44,697 nt of DNA from an uncultured Opitutia bacterium (GTDB lineage Bacteria; Verrucomicrobiota; Verrucomicrobiia; Opitutales; Opitutaceae). Each line of letters opens with the position of its first letter. The first letter of the stretch is position 1. The DNA lies in contig CAIXKG010000183.1 of assembly GCA_903919985.1 (NCBI GenBank), forward strand, positions 1 to 44,697. The letters run 5' to 3'. Shown here one piece after another: positions 15,535 through 23,480 of this stretch. The notes under the pieces are model-generated. The model did not search any database, was not told the DNA's origin, and was given only the letters and a program-made list of their open reading frames with translations. Position numbers and translations under genes: made by a program.

Positions 15535-16487
15535 TGACGGCTGAATCCCAGACTGAACCCCCGGTAGCTGCCACGCTGCTCGATTCCCTCGGTAACCGCG
15601 TGGCGGCCGAGGCCTTTCCGGCTGTACGCAACTACGACTTCCGCAACCCGGTGATGTTGACGGAGGGCCAGTTGGCCCAGCTGCGTGAATTGCAAACGCA
15701 GTTTGCCCGGCAGCTGGCGACGCGCCTATCCCTCGTGCTCAAACTGGAGTGCGTGCTGGGTAAAGTCGGATTCTCCGAGTCCACCTTCGCTGAATTTCGC
15801 GGTCAAATTTCTGAGCGCTCGTATAACTGCACCTTTAAAGCCGAGCCCTTGCGTGGACTAGGCCAGATGACCCTGCCGGCGGCCTTGGCTTCCACCGTGG
15901 TGGATCGGCTCCTCGGTGGTCCTGGCGTGGCGCAGACCGTCGAGCGGGAACTGACCGAAATCGAGTGTGCTTTGCTGGATGATATGATGGCCCAGGTGGT
16001 CGAAGAATGGTTTAGCCAGTGGGGCTATGAAGTGCCCTTGCAGCCGATGATTCTCGGCGGCCAGCGTTTTTCGGGCTTCATGCAAAGCTCCTCCAAGACG
16101 GCGTCATTTGTGAATCTTAGCATCGAGATGACACTCGGTGGGGCCACGGGCCTGCTGTCGCTGTGTGTGCCCGAGGTGATGGTTGAGCCGCTGCTCCGCT
16201 CGTTCCAGGCGCGCCAGGAAAAAATGCAACCGGACAAACCGGTCGTGCGTGAACCCAGCTGGCATCCGGCTTTTGAAGATGTGATGGTTCCGATCACCGC
16301 CTATTGGAACGCGTTCAACCTTTCCCTCGCCGAACTCTCTAATCTCGAAATCGGATCGGTCCTCCCGCTCCCGGTGAGTATTTTGGAGCAGACCTCAATT
16401 ATGGTGGGTGCGGATGAAAAATTTATCGGCACCATTGGGATCGAGGGCGAACGTATCGCTGTTTCCATCACCGCCGTCTCACGTTAA
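15534..16487 (+). CDS. fliM: Flagellar motor switch protein FliM, lacking the usual CheY-binding tail
   Basis: FliM is the C-ring subunit between FliG and FliN. The product has 317 residues. The CheC-like middle domain is present (FAEFRGQISERSYNCTFKAE; LPAALASTVVDRLLGGPGVA; LTEIECALLDDMMAQVVEEW), followed by the C-terminal SpoA domain (LSLAELSNLEIGSVLPLPVS). The N-terminal peptide that binds phospho-CheY in classical FliM, of the form LSQxEIDALL, is not seen; the protein begins MTAESQTEPPVAATLLDSLG. Motor switching may therefore use another contact. It overlaps fliL and precedes fliN by 20 bases. Confidence 0.93.
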   Translation: MTAESQTEPPVAATLLDSLGNRVAAEAFPAVRNYDFRNPVMLTEGQLAQLRELQTQFARQLATRLSLVLKLECVLGKVGFSESTFAEFRGQISERSYNCTFKAEPLRGLGQMTLPAALASTVVDRLLGGPGVAQTVERELTEIECALLDDMMAQVVEEWFSQWGYEVPLQPMILGGQRFSGFMQSSSKTASFVNLSIEMTLGGATGLLSLCVPEVMVEPLLRSFQARQEKMQPDKPVVREPSWHPAFEDVMVPITAYWNAFNLSLAELSNLEIGSVLPLPVSILEQTSIMVGADEKFIGTIGIEGERIAVSITAVSR

Positions 16488-16507
16488 CCTTTCGCCTTAC
16501 TTACCAA

Positions 16508-16756
16508 ATGGACAACAAATCTCTCGACCTCGTTTTGGATATCAAGGTGAACGTCGCCGTGCAGCTCGGTTCCTGTGAACTGCCCATGCGCGAAGTGCTC
16601 GCGCTCGCTCCCGGCACCATTTTGCAACTGGCCCAAAAAGCCAATGAACCGGTTTCTCTCCACGTGAACCAAAAGCTCGTCGCTCGAGGCGAAGTGGTCT
16701 TGGTCGGCGATAGTTTTGGTATTCGTGTCACCGAATTCGTGGGTCGCGCCAAATGA
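16508..16756 (+). CDS. fliN: Flagellar motor switch protein FliN
   Basis: The product has 82 residues, a minimal FliN made of one SpoA (surface presentation of antigens) domain: LVLDIKVNVAVQLGSCELPM, LALAPGTILQLAQKANEPVS and LVARGEVVLVGDSFGIRVTE. The long N-terminal extension of enterobacterial FliN is absent, as in many bacteria. FliN rings the base of the C ring and docks FliH. The start of fliO overlaps its stop (ATGA at 16753). Confidence 0.95.
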   Translation: MDNKSLDLVLDIKVNVAVQLGSCELPMREVLALAPGTILQLAQKANEPVSLHVNQKLVARGEVVLVGDSFGIRVTEFVGRAK

Positions 16757-17175
16757 GCCGTTTCAATCGGAGCAAAGTCTCTCGTCGTTTGATCGGCATC
16801 GCTGCGCTCGGGTTTTTCCTATTGAGCGGCCGGCTTTGGGGGGCGGCCGCCGCGCCCCGTTCGGCCGATACCGTAATTTTCCCTCAGCCGGTGGAGCAGG
16901 GTCCGGTGCGGCCCGCGAGTACGCCTTCGACGTCGTACGTGGTATTCGTGGCGCTTTGTCTCGGGGGCGGGGCCTGGCTTTGGTTTCGCGCCAAAGGCAA
17001 GGGCCGCAGCTTGAAAAGCGCCGGTTCAGAAATCTCCATTGATGAAACTCGGCCACTCGGCAATCGGCAGTACCTCGTACTGACATCGTGCCGCGGCCGT
17101 TCTTTTCTCGTGGGCGTCAGCCAAGGCCGCATCGATGTGATTTCAGAAGTTCCCCCCTCCGAAACGGCCCCATGA
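16753..17175 (+). CDS. fliO: Flagellar biosynthesis protein FliO
   Basis: FliO assists assembly of the FliP export gate. The product is 140 residues: an N-terminal signal-like hydrophobic stretch (residues 12-30, LIGIAALGFFLLSGRLWGAA), a Pro-rich periplasmic segment, one membrane helix around residues 57-78 (TSYVVFVALCLGGGAWLWFR), and the cytosolic FliO domain with ISIDETRPLGNRQYLVLTSC and RSFLVGVSQGRIDVIS. FliO is always poorly conserved, but the LG-x-x-x-L-x-L-V core, the overlap with fliN and fliP and the topology all agree. Confidence 0.88.
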   Translation: MSRFNRSKVSRRLIGIAALGFFLLSGRLWGAAAAPRSADTVIFPQPVEQGPVRPASTPSTSYVVFVALCLGGGAWLWFRAKGKGRSLKSAGSEISIDETRPLGNRQYLVLTSCRGRSFLVGVSQGRIDVISEVPPSETAP

Positions 17176-18005
17176 ATCTGACTCGGCCACGGTACCTGCG
17201 TTTTCCGATTTTATTTGTTTTTAGCGCTTTGATTTTCGCTTCGGGCCTGTTGCAGGCTCAGACGAATCCAACGGCGGTAACTCCGACTCCAGCCCCGAAC
17301 TCCGCGGTGGCGCCGGCGACTTCGACCCCGGCGCCTTGGCGACTGGCGGTGAATTTAGAAGGGGCGGAAAAGCCCGGCGAGATCAGCGTGGGCTTGCAGA
17401 TCGTCGTGGTCATGACGCTGCTTTCGCTGGCGCCTACGCTGGTGATGCTGATGACCAGTTTCACGCGCATCGTGGTGGTGCTCGGATTTCTGCGCACCGC
17501 CATGGGCCTGCCCAACGCGCCTTCGAATCAAATCATCACCGGGCTCGCGCTCTTCCTTACGTTATTTGTGATGGGACCCACCTTTGAGAAGGTGAACAGC
17601 GACGCCTTGCAGCCTTATCTCGCGGGTAAACTGGCCTCCGGACCCGCGCTCGAGGCCGCGAGCGAACCGGTGAAGGGTTTCATGCTCAGGCAGACGCGCA
17701 CCCGTGACATCGAGTTTTTCCTAAAGCTGGGACGTTTCCCGCCGACGAAGGTGCAGGATTTGCCCCTGCGTGTGGTCGTGCCGGCGTTCGTGATCAGTGA
17801 GCTACAGACCTCTTTCCAGATGGGCTTTTTTCTTTTTCTGCCGTTCCTGGTGATCGATCTGTTGGTGTCCACCATCTTGATGTCGCTAGGTATGATGATG
17901 ATGCCTCCGGCCGTCGTGGCCCTGCCTTTTAAGCTTCTGCTTTTTGTCCTGGTCGATGGCTGGCAGTTGGTCGTGAAAAGCTTAGTGGAAAGTTTTAACG
18001 TTTAA
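17172..18005 (+). CDS. fliP: Flagellar export gate protein FliP
   Basis: The ORF is open from 17088; ATG 17172, which overlaps the fliO stop, gives 277 residues and a signal peptide (MNLTRPRYLRFPILFVFSAL, then IFASGLLQAQ). A Pro/Ala-rich link follows. The FliP core is very well kept: TLVMLMTSFTRIVVVLGFLR, the PSNQIITGLALFLTLFVMGP block, VVVPAFVISELQTSFQMGFF, and MSLGMMMMPPAVVALPFKLL. FliP with FliQ and FliR forms the helical export pore. fliQ follows after 5 bases. Confidence 0.98.
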   Translation: MNLTRPRYLRFPILFVFSALIFASGLLQAQTNPTAVTPTPAPNSAVAPATSTPAPWRLAVNLEGAEKPGEISVGLQIVVVMTLLSLAPTLVMLMTSFTRIVVVLGFLRTAMGLPNAPSNQIITGLALFLTLFVMGPTFEKVNSDALQPYLAGKLASGPALEAASEPVKGFMLRQTRTRDIEFFLKLGRFPPTKVQDLPLRVVVPAFVISELQTSFQMGFFLFLPFLVIDLLVSTILMSLGMMMMPPAVVALPFKLLLFVLVDGWQLVVKSLVESFNV

Positions 18006-18010
18006 CGGCC

Positions 18011-18280
18011 ATGACTCCCGAAGCTGCGATCGATATTCTAAAAGAAGTCATCATTTTCGCGATGATGGTGTGCAGTCCCTTTCTGATCGGGATGCTCATC
18101 GTCGGTTTGATTACGAGCATCTTTCAATCGGCGACGAGTATCCAGGAGCAGACGTTGACGTTTGGCCCAAAGTTGGTCGCGGGGGGCGCCTTATTTGTGC
18201 TGCTAGCGCCGTGGTTAGTCAGAGTGATGAGTGAGTTTACCATCGGCTGTTTTGCGCGCATGGCTAATTTGGGTAATTAA
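18011..18280 (+). CDS. fliQ: Flagellar export gate protein FliQ
   Basis: The product is 89 residues with the two membrane helices of FliQ: residues 12-38 (VIIFAMMVCSPFLIGMLIVG and LITSIFQ) and 50-78 (TFGPKLVAGGALFVLLAPWL). The loop SATSIQEQTLTFGPK is the conserved FliQ hairpin. Length and position between fliP and fliR are canonical. Confidence 0.97.
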   Translation: MTPEAAIDILKEVIIFAMMVCSPFLIGMLIVGLITSIFQSATSIQEQTLTFGPKLVAGGALFVLLAPWLVRVMSEFTIGCFARMANLGN

Positions 18281-18299
18281 GCCTCGGAGGAAAATCCTC

Positions 18300-19064
18300 A
18301 TGCTACTTTGGATCATTGCATGGGTTTTGATCAGCTTGCGGTCCTTGGGGGTCATTGCCTCGTTGCCCACTCCTGGCGGCGGTAATCTCCCCGTGCGTAT
18401 ACGGGTCGCACTGAGCATGATGTTGGCGGTGTTGCTCGTCGGAGTGGTGCCGTTACCCGTGGAGCTTGAGCGGGCGGATGCGATGCAACTGGCGCTGGCG
18501 GCGATCAGCGAAATTTTACTGGGCTTTGCGATGGGCTTGGTCGTGCGTGCGGCCTTTTCGATCACCGCTTTGGGCGGCCGCTTGATCGCCAATGAGATTG
18601 GGCTTAATTCACCGCCCGGTTTTGATGTGCCGGTGCCGGCGCAGGAGCCGCTGCCGGCCCTAATCACGGCTTTTGCCGGAGTGATGTTTTTCGGCTTGGG
18701 CGTGCATCACGATATGTTGGCGGCATTTTCCCGTAGCTTTGAGTTTTCGCCGCTGGGTACTTACACCCTCACCTCGGTCGCGCTGGAGCGGATGATCAAG
18801 GTAACCTCGAATATTTTGGCGGTGGGCCTGCGGATTGCCGCACCGTTTATCGCGCTGAGTTTTATCATTAATTTGGCATTTAGTATTTTGGGTAAAGCGG
18901 TGCCTCGCATGAATGTGTTCATCGCCAGTATTTCCGTGCGGCTTTGGGGTGGCTTGTTGCTGTTGTCGGGCTTTGGCGCGCTGTTATTGCGCAACTTGGA
19001 TCCGCTTTGGCAGGCGTTACCGTGGGATATGTTAGAGGTCAGTTTGCGCTCCGCTCGACCCTGA
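18300..19064 (+). CDS. fliR: Flagellar export gate protein FliR
   Basis: The ORF is open from 18231, but a strong ribosome binding site (GGAGGA, 18286-18291) fixes the start at ATG 18300, 8 bases downstream. The product has 254 residues and about six membrane helices. Conserved FliR features are the RIRVALSMMLAVLL segment, the ISEILLGFAMGLVVRAAFSI block, and AAPFIALSFIINLAFSILGK followed by VPRMNVFIASISVRLWGGLL. FliR closes the FliPQR gate and contacts FlhB. It is the last gene of the first flagellar block. Confidence 0.97.
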   Translation: MLLWIIAWVLISLRSLGVIASLPTPGGGNLPVRIRVALSMMLAVLLVGVVPLPVELERADAMQLALAAISEILLGFAMGLVVRAAFSITALGGRLIANEIGLNSPPGFDVPVPAQEPLPALITAFAGVMFFGLGVHHDMLAAFSRSFEFSPLGTYTLTSVALERMIKVTSNILAVGLRIAAPFIALSFIINLAFSILGKAVPRMNVFIASISVRLWGGLLLLSGFGALLLRNLDPLWQALPWDMLEVSLRSARP

Positions 19065-19076
19065 ACATAGAAGGGT

Positions 19077-19104
19077 AAAAAATGCCGGTCTTTAGGCCAT
19101 TTTT
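19077..19104 (+). terminator. Possible Rho-independent terminator after fliR
   Basis: Twelve bases after the fliR stop, a tract of six A leads into TGCC, a loop GGTCTTTA, GGCCA and a run of five T. The stem is AAAAATG-CC with GG-CATTTTT and a single bulged C (19097 or 19098). The A-tract/hairpin/T-tract symmetry fits an intrinsic terminator, but the GC core is short. A separate promoter lies just downstream, so a transcript boundary here makes sense. Confidence 0.4.
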
Positions 19105-19145
19105 CACCGGTAGTTTTGGCGGTAATTTTTTCTTAAAATACTTAC

Positions 19146-19170
19146 AAACAATGCTTTGCTAGTATTGTTT
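19146..19170. repeat. Inverted repeat directly upstream of the flhB promoter
   Basis: aaacaatgct (19146-19155) and agtattgttt (19161-19170) form 10 pairs, one of them G-T, around the loop ttgct. It ends six bases before the -24 element of the flhB promoter. As DNA it could be an operator; as RNA it would be an AT-rich hairpin. No matching repeat is seen upstream of flgB. Confidence 0.4.
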
Positions 19171-19175
19171 TAAAA

Positions 19176-19191
19176 TGGCGCTCAAATTGCT
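19176..19191 (+). promoter_or_regulatory. Sigma-54 (-24/-12) promoter of the flhB-flhA block
   Basis: TGGCGCTCAAATTGCT fits TGGCACRNNNNTTGCW with mismatches only at the A of CAC and the following purine. GG (19177-19178) and GC (19189-19190) are 10 bases apart. The predicted start of transcription is near 19202, two bases before the flhB GTG. The geometry is almost identical to the flgB promoter. Confidence 0.7.
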
Positions 19192-19203
19192 TATGCGTGG
19201 GGA

Positions 19204-20310
19204 GTGAGCGCAGAAGATCAAGATTCAAAAACAGAAGCACCTTCAGCGAAGCGGCTTTCAGAAGCCCATTCCAAAGGGCAGTTTGCGCGTGCCCCGGAGC
19301 TCACCTTGGCCTTCACGTTGGGGGCGGCCTTATTCAGTCTCGGGCTCGCGGCCCGGGAAGCATCGGACAAGGTCGCGCGGTTGGCGGTAGCCGTCTTTGG
19401 TCGCCTGGGCGAGTTGCGCGTGCAGGGGGATGAGGTTCCGGCCGTGGCCGTGTTGGCGATGTCGACGTTTGTTACGGTGGCTTTGCCGGTGGTGATGGCG
19501 ACGGCCCTGGCCGCAATATTAGCAGGCGGCATCCAGAGCGGGTTTCAGCTCACGCCCGAGGCAATGCAGCCCAACTTTGAGCGCTTTAATCCCATCGATG
19601 GTTTGGCCCGAATTTTCTCCGGAAAAATTTGGGTTACCGCCTCGCTGGATTTGTTAAAGGTCGTCGCGGTTTTTGGGTGTCTGGCCGCCGCGACGAGCAA
19701 GATTTTTACCGATGTGATTTTCTCGGCTCCGGTCGAAACCTTGTATCTCGCCAATTTCATGCACACCAGCGCGATGTCGCTGATGTGGAGGTTTCTAGGT
19801 GCGATTGCGGTGATTGCGGCGTTCAGCTACGCGTACGAACTGTATAAGGCGAATCAGGAGCTCATGATGTCGCGTCAGGAAGTAAAGGACGAGCGCTCGC
19901 AGAGTGACGGTAATCCGTTGGTCAAAGCTGCGATGCGCCGGCTTGCGCGTCGCCTGCTGCAAAAACAAATGATGGATGCGGTTCCGACCGCCGACGTGAT
20001 CGTGGCGAATCCGACCCACTTTGCGGTCGCGCTCCGATACGAGCGGGGTTCGGACGCGGCTCCGGTGATCGTCGCCAAGGGCGAGGATCGCAATGCACTT
20101 CGCATCAAAGAATTAGCTGCTCAACACGGCGTGCCAATCGTGGAAAATCGGCCGGTTGCCCGCTTGCTGTATGCGACCGGCAAGGTGGGGCAGCCTATAC
20201 CGCAAGAAATGTTTGAAGCGGTCGCCGAGATTCTCGCCTTCGTTTACCGCACGTATCGCTATTATTATTTTACCCTGCCGAGCCGTCGGGCGGCGGCGCT
20301 TCCTAACTAG
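19204..20310 (+). CDS. flhB: Flagellar export switch protein FlhB
   Basis: FlhB is the membrane switch that changes export specificity from hook to filament. The product is 368 residues. The N-terminal signature DSKTEAPSAKRLSEAHSKGQ needs the GTG at 19204, since no other in-frame start keeps it. Four membrane segments follow (about residues 30-215). The self-cleavage motif NPTH is intact near residue 269 (VIVANPTHFAVALRYERG). The C-terminal domain ends with PVARLLYATGKVGQPIPQEM. There is no properly spaced ribosome binding site (GGGGAG abuts the start), consistent with a near-leaderless transcript from the promoter at 19176. Confidence 0.97.
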   Translation: MSAEDQDSKTEAPSAKRLSEAHSKGQFARAPELTLAFTLGAALFSLGLAAREASDKVARLAVAVFGRLGELRVQGDEVPAVAVLAMSTFVTVALPVVMATALAAILAGGIQSGFQLTPEAMQPNFERFNPIDGLARIFSGKIWVTASLDLLKVVAVFGCLAAATSKIFTDVIFSAPVETLYLANFMHTSAMSLMWRFLGAIAVIAAFSYAYELYKANQELMMSRQEVKDERSQSDGNPLVKAAMRRLARRLLQKQMMDAVPTADVIVANPTHFAVALRYERGSDAAPVIVAKGEDRNALRIKELAAQHGVPIVENRPVARLLYATGKVGQPIPQEMFEAVAEILAFVYRTYRYYYFTLPSRRAAALPN

Positions 20311-20315
20311 TCACC

Positions 20316-22439
20316 ATGGCTTCAGCCGCTCCAATTTCTGCTAAGACCTTTACCAGCCAACTCATGGGCCGGGCGGACCTGCTGTTTACGGTGGGCTTGT
20401 TTGGCACGATCATGCTTTTGGTTTTGCCGGTGCCTTCCATGGTGATGGATATGCTCCTGGCGCTCAGCGTCGCCAGTTCGTTGCTGATCATGTTGGTCGT
20501 CATTTATGTCCGGCAACCGGTGGAATTTTCCGCGTTCCCGACGGTGCTCTTAGGGCTGACGCTTTTTCGATTAGCTTTAAATATTTGCTCAACGCGCTTG
20601 GTGCTCACTCGCGGTGAGGCCGGTCATATTATCGACGCGTTCGGCAAGATCGTGATTCAGGGCAATTACGTGGTCGGCTTCGTCGTTTTCTTGATCTTGG
20701 TCGTCATCAACTTCGTCGTCATTACCAAGGGCGCGGGTCGTATCGCGGAAGTGTCGGCGCGTTTTACCCTGGATGCATTGCCGGGTAAGCAGATGGCGAT
20801 TGATGCGGAACTCAACGCGGGTGCGATTGATGAGCCCACGGCCACCGCGCGCCGCTTAAAATTGCAACGGGAGGCGGATTTCTACGGCGCGATGGATGGC
20901 TCCTCCAAATTTGTGCGCGGCGAGGCAGTCGCAGGCATTCTGATTACATTGGTTAATATTTTGGGCGGTTTCATGATCGGGGTGTTGCAGATGGATTTGT
21001 CGCTGATGGAGGCGCTCCAGAAATTCACGCTCCTCTCGATTGGTGATGGTCTGGTGACGCAAATCCCGGCCCTCGTGATTTCGGTCTCGGCTGGTTTGCT
21101 CGTGACGCGCGCGGCCGATAATGGGGATCTAGGCCAACAAGTGGGCGGGCAATTGATCCGCTACCCGATCGCGCTCAAGATTGTGGGTGCGGTGATGTTG
21201 TTGATGGGTCTCATGCCTGGCCTGCCTTTGATTCCGCTCGGTTTGATGGGAGGATTTTTTCTTTATATTGGTTACAAGCTTCCAGCCGTCGCGGCTGAGG
21301 TGGACCCCGTCCCAAAGAGTGCCGCGGAAAAAGCCAAGGAGAAGGAAGCTGCGCCGCCGAAGAGTGGATCGATCGAGGAAGTCCGTCGCTTGATCGACGT
21401 GGATGTCTTTGCGGTCGAAGTCGGGTTTGGCCTCGTGGGCCTGGCGGATCAAAAGCAAGGCGGCGATCTTCCTGCCCGTATCACGGGCGTGCGCAAAACC
21501 TTGGCGCGAGAACTCGGGGTCATCGTGCCCCAGGTGGCCGTGCGCGACAATCTGGAGCTAGCGAGTGGGGAATATCGTTTTCTGTTGCGGGGCCGTCAGG
21601 TCGGCCGCGGTTCGCTGATGATGGGTCGCTGGATGGCGATGAATGTCTCTGGCAGTCGGGTGCAGTTGCGCGGTATCGCCTGTCAGGAACCGGTCTTTGG
21701 TCTGGCGGCGGTTTGGATCGAGGAAGCGGAGAAGAAAAACGCCGAGATCAACGGGTACTCCGTGGTCGATTGCGCCTCGATTATCGTCACGCATTTATCC
21801 GAAGTCTTGAAAACTCATTCGCATCTGTTGCTCGGACGTCAGGACGTTCAGGCTTTGATCGATCACGTGAAGCAGTCCCATCCCGCGCTGGTGAGCGAGT
21901 TGCTGCCGGATCTGGTCAACCTCGGTATTATTCAGCGCGTGTTGCAGAACTTACTGCGCGAAAATGTGCCGATCCTTAACCTGCCGCTGATTCTGGAAGG
22001 GATCGCGGATTATGCGTCTTTGAGTAAGAATCCGGATGATCTGAGCGAACTCGTGCGCCGGCGTTTGGGGCCATATTTCGTCCCGTTGCTGGAATCAGCG
22101 CCGGGCACGGTGCGGGCATTAACCTTGGATCCGCGGCTGGAAAAAGAGCTGGGTACGAAAATTCATCGGACCGCGGCTGATTTTGGCCTCGCCCTCGATC
22201 CGAGCCTGAGCGCGCACCTGCTTGAGGCCATCAACACGAAACAAGCGCTCTTTGCCGCGGGTGGCAGCGCGCCGTGTCTGGTCGTTGGGGCAGAGCTCCG
22301 ACTGGCCTTGCGGCGTTTCCTTGAAACGACGTTCCCGCGTCTCACCGTTGTTTCGTTCCAAGAAATACCGGGAACTTTCCAGATTGAAAACGTGGGTATC
22401 ATTTCTGCTCCCGCCGTGACGGAGCGGGTTGCGGCTTAA
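20316..22439 (+). CDS. flhA: Flagellar export gate protein FlhA
   Basis: FlhA forms the nonameric ring under the export gate and is its proton-driven engine. The product is 707 residues, standard length. About eight membrane segments lie in residues 18-310, with the family signatures FSAFPTVLLGLTLFRLALNI, then STRLVLTRGEAG and the FHIPEP-type cytosolic loop (RFTLDALPGKQMAIDAELNA, GAIDEPTATARRLKLQREAD). The C-terminal cytosolic domain has LLGRQDVQALIDHVKQSHPA, LVSELLPDLVNLGIIQRVLQ and NLLRENVPILNLPLILEGIA. It lies 5 bases after flhB. Confidence 0.98.
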   Translation: MASAAPISAKTFTSQLMGRADLLFTVGLFGTIMLLVLPVPSMVMDMLLALSVASSLLIMLVVIYVRQPVEFSAFPTVLLGLTLFRLALNICSTRLVLTRGEAGHIIDAFGKIVIQGNYVVGFVVFLILVVINFVVITKGAGRIAEVSARFTLDALPGKQMAIDAELNAGAIDEPTATARRLKLQREADFYGAMDGSSKFVRGEAVAGILITLVNILGGFMIGVLQMDLSLMEALQKFTLLSIGDGLVTQIPALVISVSAGLLVTRAADNGDLGQQVGGQLIRYPIALKIVGAVMLLMGLMPGLPLIPLGLMGGFFLYIGYKLPAVAAEVDPVPKSAAEKAKEKEAAPPKSGSIEEVRRLIDVDVFAVEVGFGLVGLADQKQGGDLPARITGVRKTLARELGVIVPQVAVRDNLELASGEYRFLLRGRQVGRGSLMMGRWMAMNVSGSRVQLRGIACQEPVFGLAAVWIEEAEKKNAEINGYSVVDCASIIVTHLSEVLKTHSHLLLGRQDVQALIDHVKQSHPALVSELLPDLVNLGIIQRVLQNLLRENVPILNLPLILEGIADYASLSKNPDDLSELVRRRLGPYFVPLLESAPGTVRALTLDPRLEKELGTKIHRTAADFGLALDPSLSAHLLEAINTKQALFAAGGSAPCLVVGAELRLALRRFLETTFPRLTVVSFQEIPGTFQIENVGIISAPAVTERVAA

Positions 22440-22443
22440 TCCC

Positions 22444-23475
22444 ATGGCGACGCCCTCTCCAAGCTCTGCAAAGCCCGGAACCTACCGGTTTATCGTCCGC
22501 TCCGTTAATGAAGCCGTCTTGGTTTTGAAAGCGCAGCTGGGCTCGGAGGCGCGCGTCCTCTCGGTGCGGCCTTTCCGGCAATCGTTGATCAAACGCATTT
22601 TTGGCGGGGCGAAGCTCGAGGTAATCGCGGAGCTGGCGGCGCCCGAGCCGGCGATTGAGCCTGCGCTGGCGGCGCCGGTGCCGGGAGTATTGGGGGCCCT
22701 TTATGGTTCGTCCATGGTCGCCCGGTCGGCCCGTCCCGTTGATTTGCGCGCCGCGTTAAAAGGAGCGGGTTTCTCCGAGCACCTTTTGTGGCGCGTTGAA
22801 TCCGAGCGGCGTTGGTCGATCTCTGGTGATAAGTCCTTGGGGGACGCGCTCGCTGATTTTGTGCGCGAATTGCGGCAGTTGGTCATGACGTTTCCGCCGG
22901 TACCGCTTTCGGATCGGGTCGCGTTTATCAGTAATTCCCACGCGGATAAAGCGCTCGCCCTTGGGCAATGGCTCACTTGGGAAGTGTTTAAACAGGGCAC
23001 TCAGTGCCGGGTGTGTCATGTGGAATTTGGCCGCCCCAATCCCTGTCTTGAGCTGGAAGTGTTTTGCGATGCGGTCGGCGTCGGGTTGACGCACTATTCG
23101 GCCGATATTGCCCCTCGTCACGATGGCGTGAGGGTTTACTGGGATGTCCCGAGTGTCGGCCCCGGCACGGGCACTGAAACGCAACAGCTTTCCGAATTGC
23201 TAAAAAAACAGGCGATCGAGACGCGCGTCCTGGTCTTGAACGCGGCTTACGAGCTCGAAAGCCTGCGATCCGGACTCGCTTTGGGTCGCTCGCTCGGAGC
23301 GACGCACATTGTTCTTACGCACATCGATGAGGCTAAGGATGTGGGTAAATTATGGGAAATTTTACTCGAGGGGGAAATGCGTCCGCTTTTCTTCTCGCAT
23401 GATGGTAACTTGCTTGGCCCCATCGGAGTCGATCCGCTCGATCTGTTGGTCAATAAAGCTCTAGGAAAGTGCTGA
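22444..23475 (+). CDS. FlhF-like SRP-GTPase homologue with degenerate nucleotide site
   Basis: The product has 343 residues. The start (YRFIVRSVNEAVLVLKAQLG, then SEARVLSVRPF) is the FlhF N-terminal pattern, and the gene follows flhA as flhF does. Residues 155-340 follow the SRP-GTPase fold, but the motifs are lost: Walker A GPTGVGKT aligns with SNSHADKA (163-170), keeping only the Lys; the DTAG motif is replaced near WDVPSVGPG (233-241); TKLD reads THID (292-295), although the following DEAKDVGKLWEIL resembles DEtkslG. GTP binding seems unlikely. FlhF normally places the flagellum at the pole and works with FlhG, which is not encoded nearby. It may act as a non-catalytic scaffold. ATG 22444 is used, 4 bases after flhA. 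Confidence 0.75.
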   Translation: MATPSPSSAKPGTYRFIVRSVNEAVLVLKAQLGSEARVLSVRPFRQSLIKRIFGGAKLEVIAELAAPEPAIEPALAAPVPGVLGALYGSSMVARSARPVDLRAALKGAGFSEHLLWRVESERRWSISGDKSLGDALADFVRELRQLVMTFPPVPLSDRVAFISNSHADKALALGQWLTWEVFKQGTQCRVCHVEFGRPNPCLELEVFCDAVGVGLTHYSADIAPRHDGVRVYWDVPSVGPGTGTETQQLSELLKKQAIETRVLVLNAAYELESLRSGLALGRSLGATHIVLTHIDEAKDVGKLWEILLEGEMRPLFFSHDGNLLGPIGVDPLDLLVNKALGKC

Positions 23476-23480
23476 CCCGT

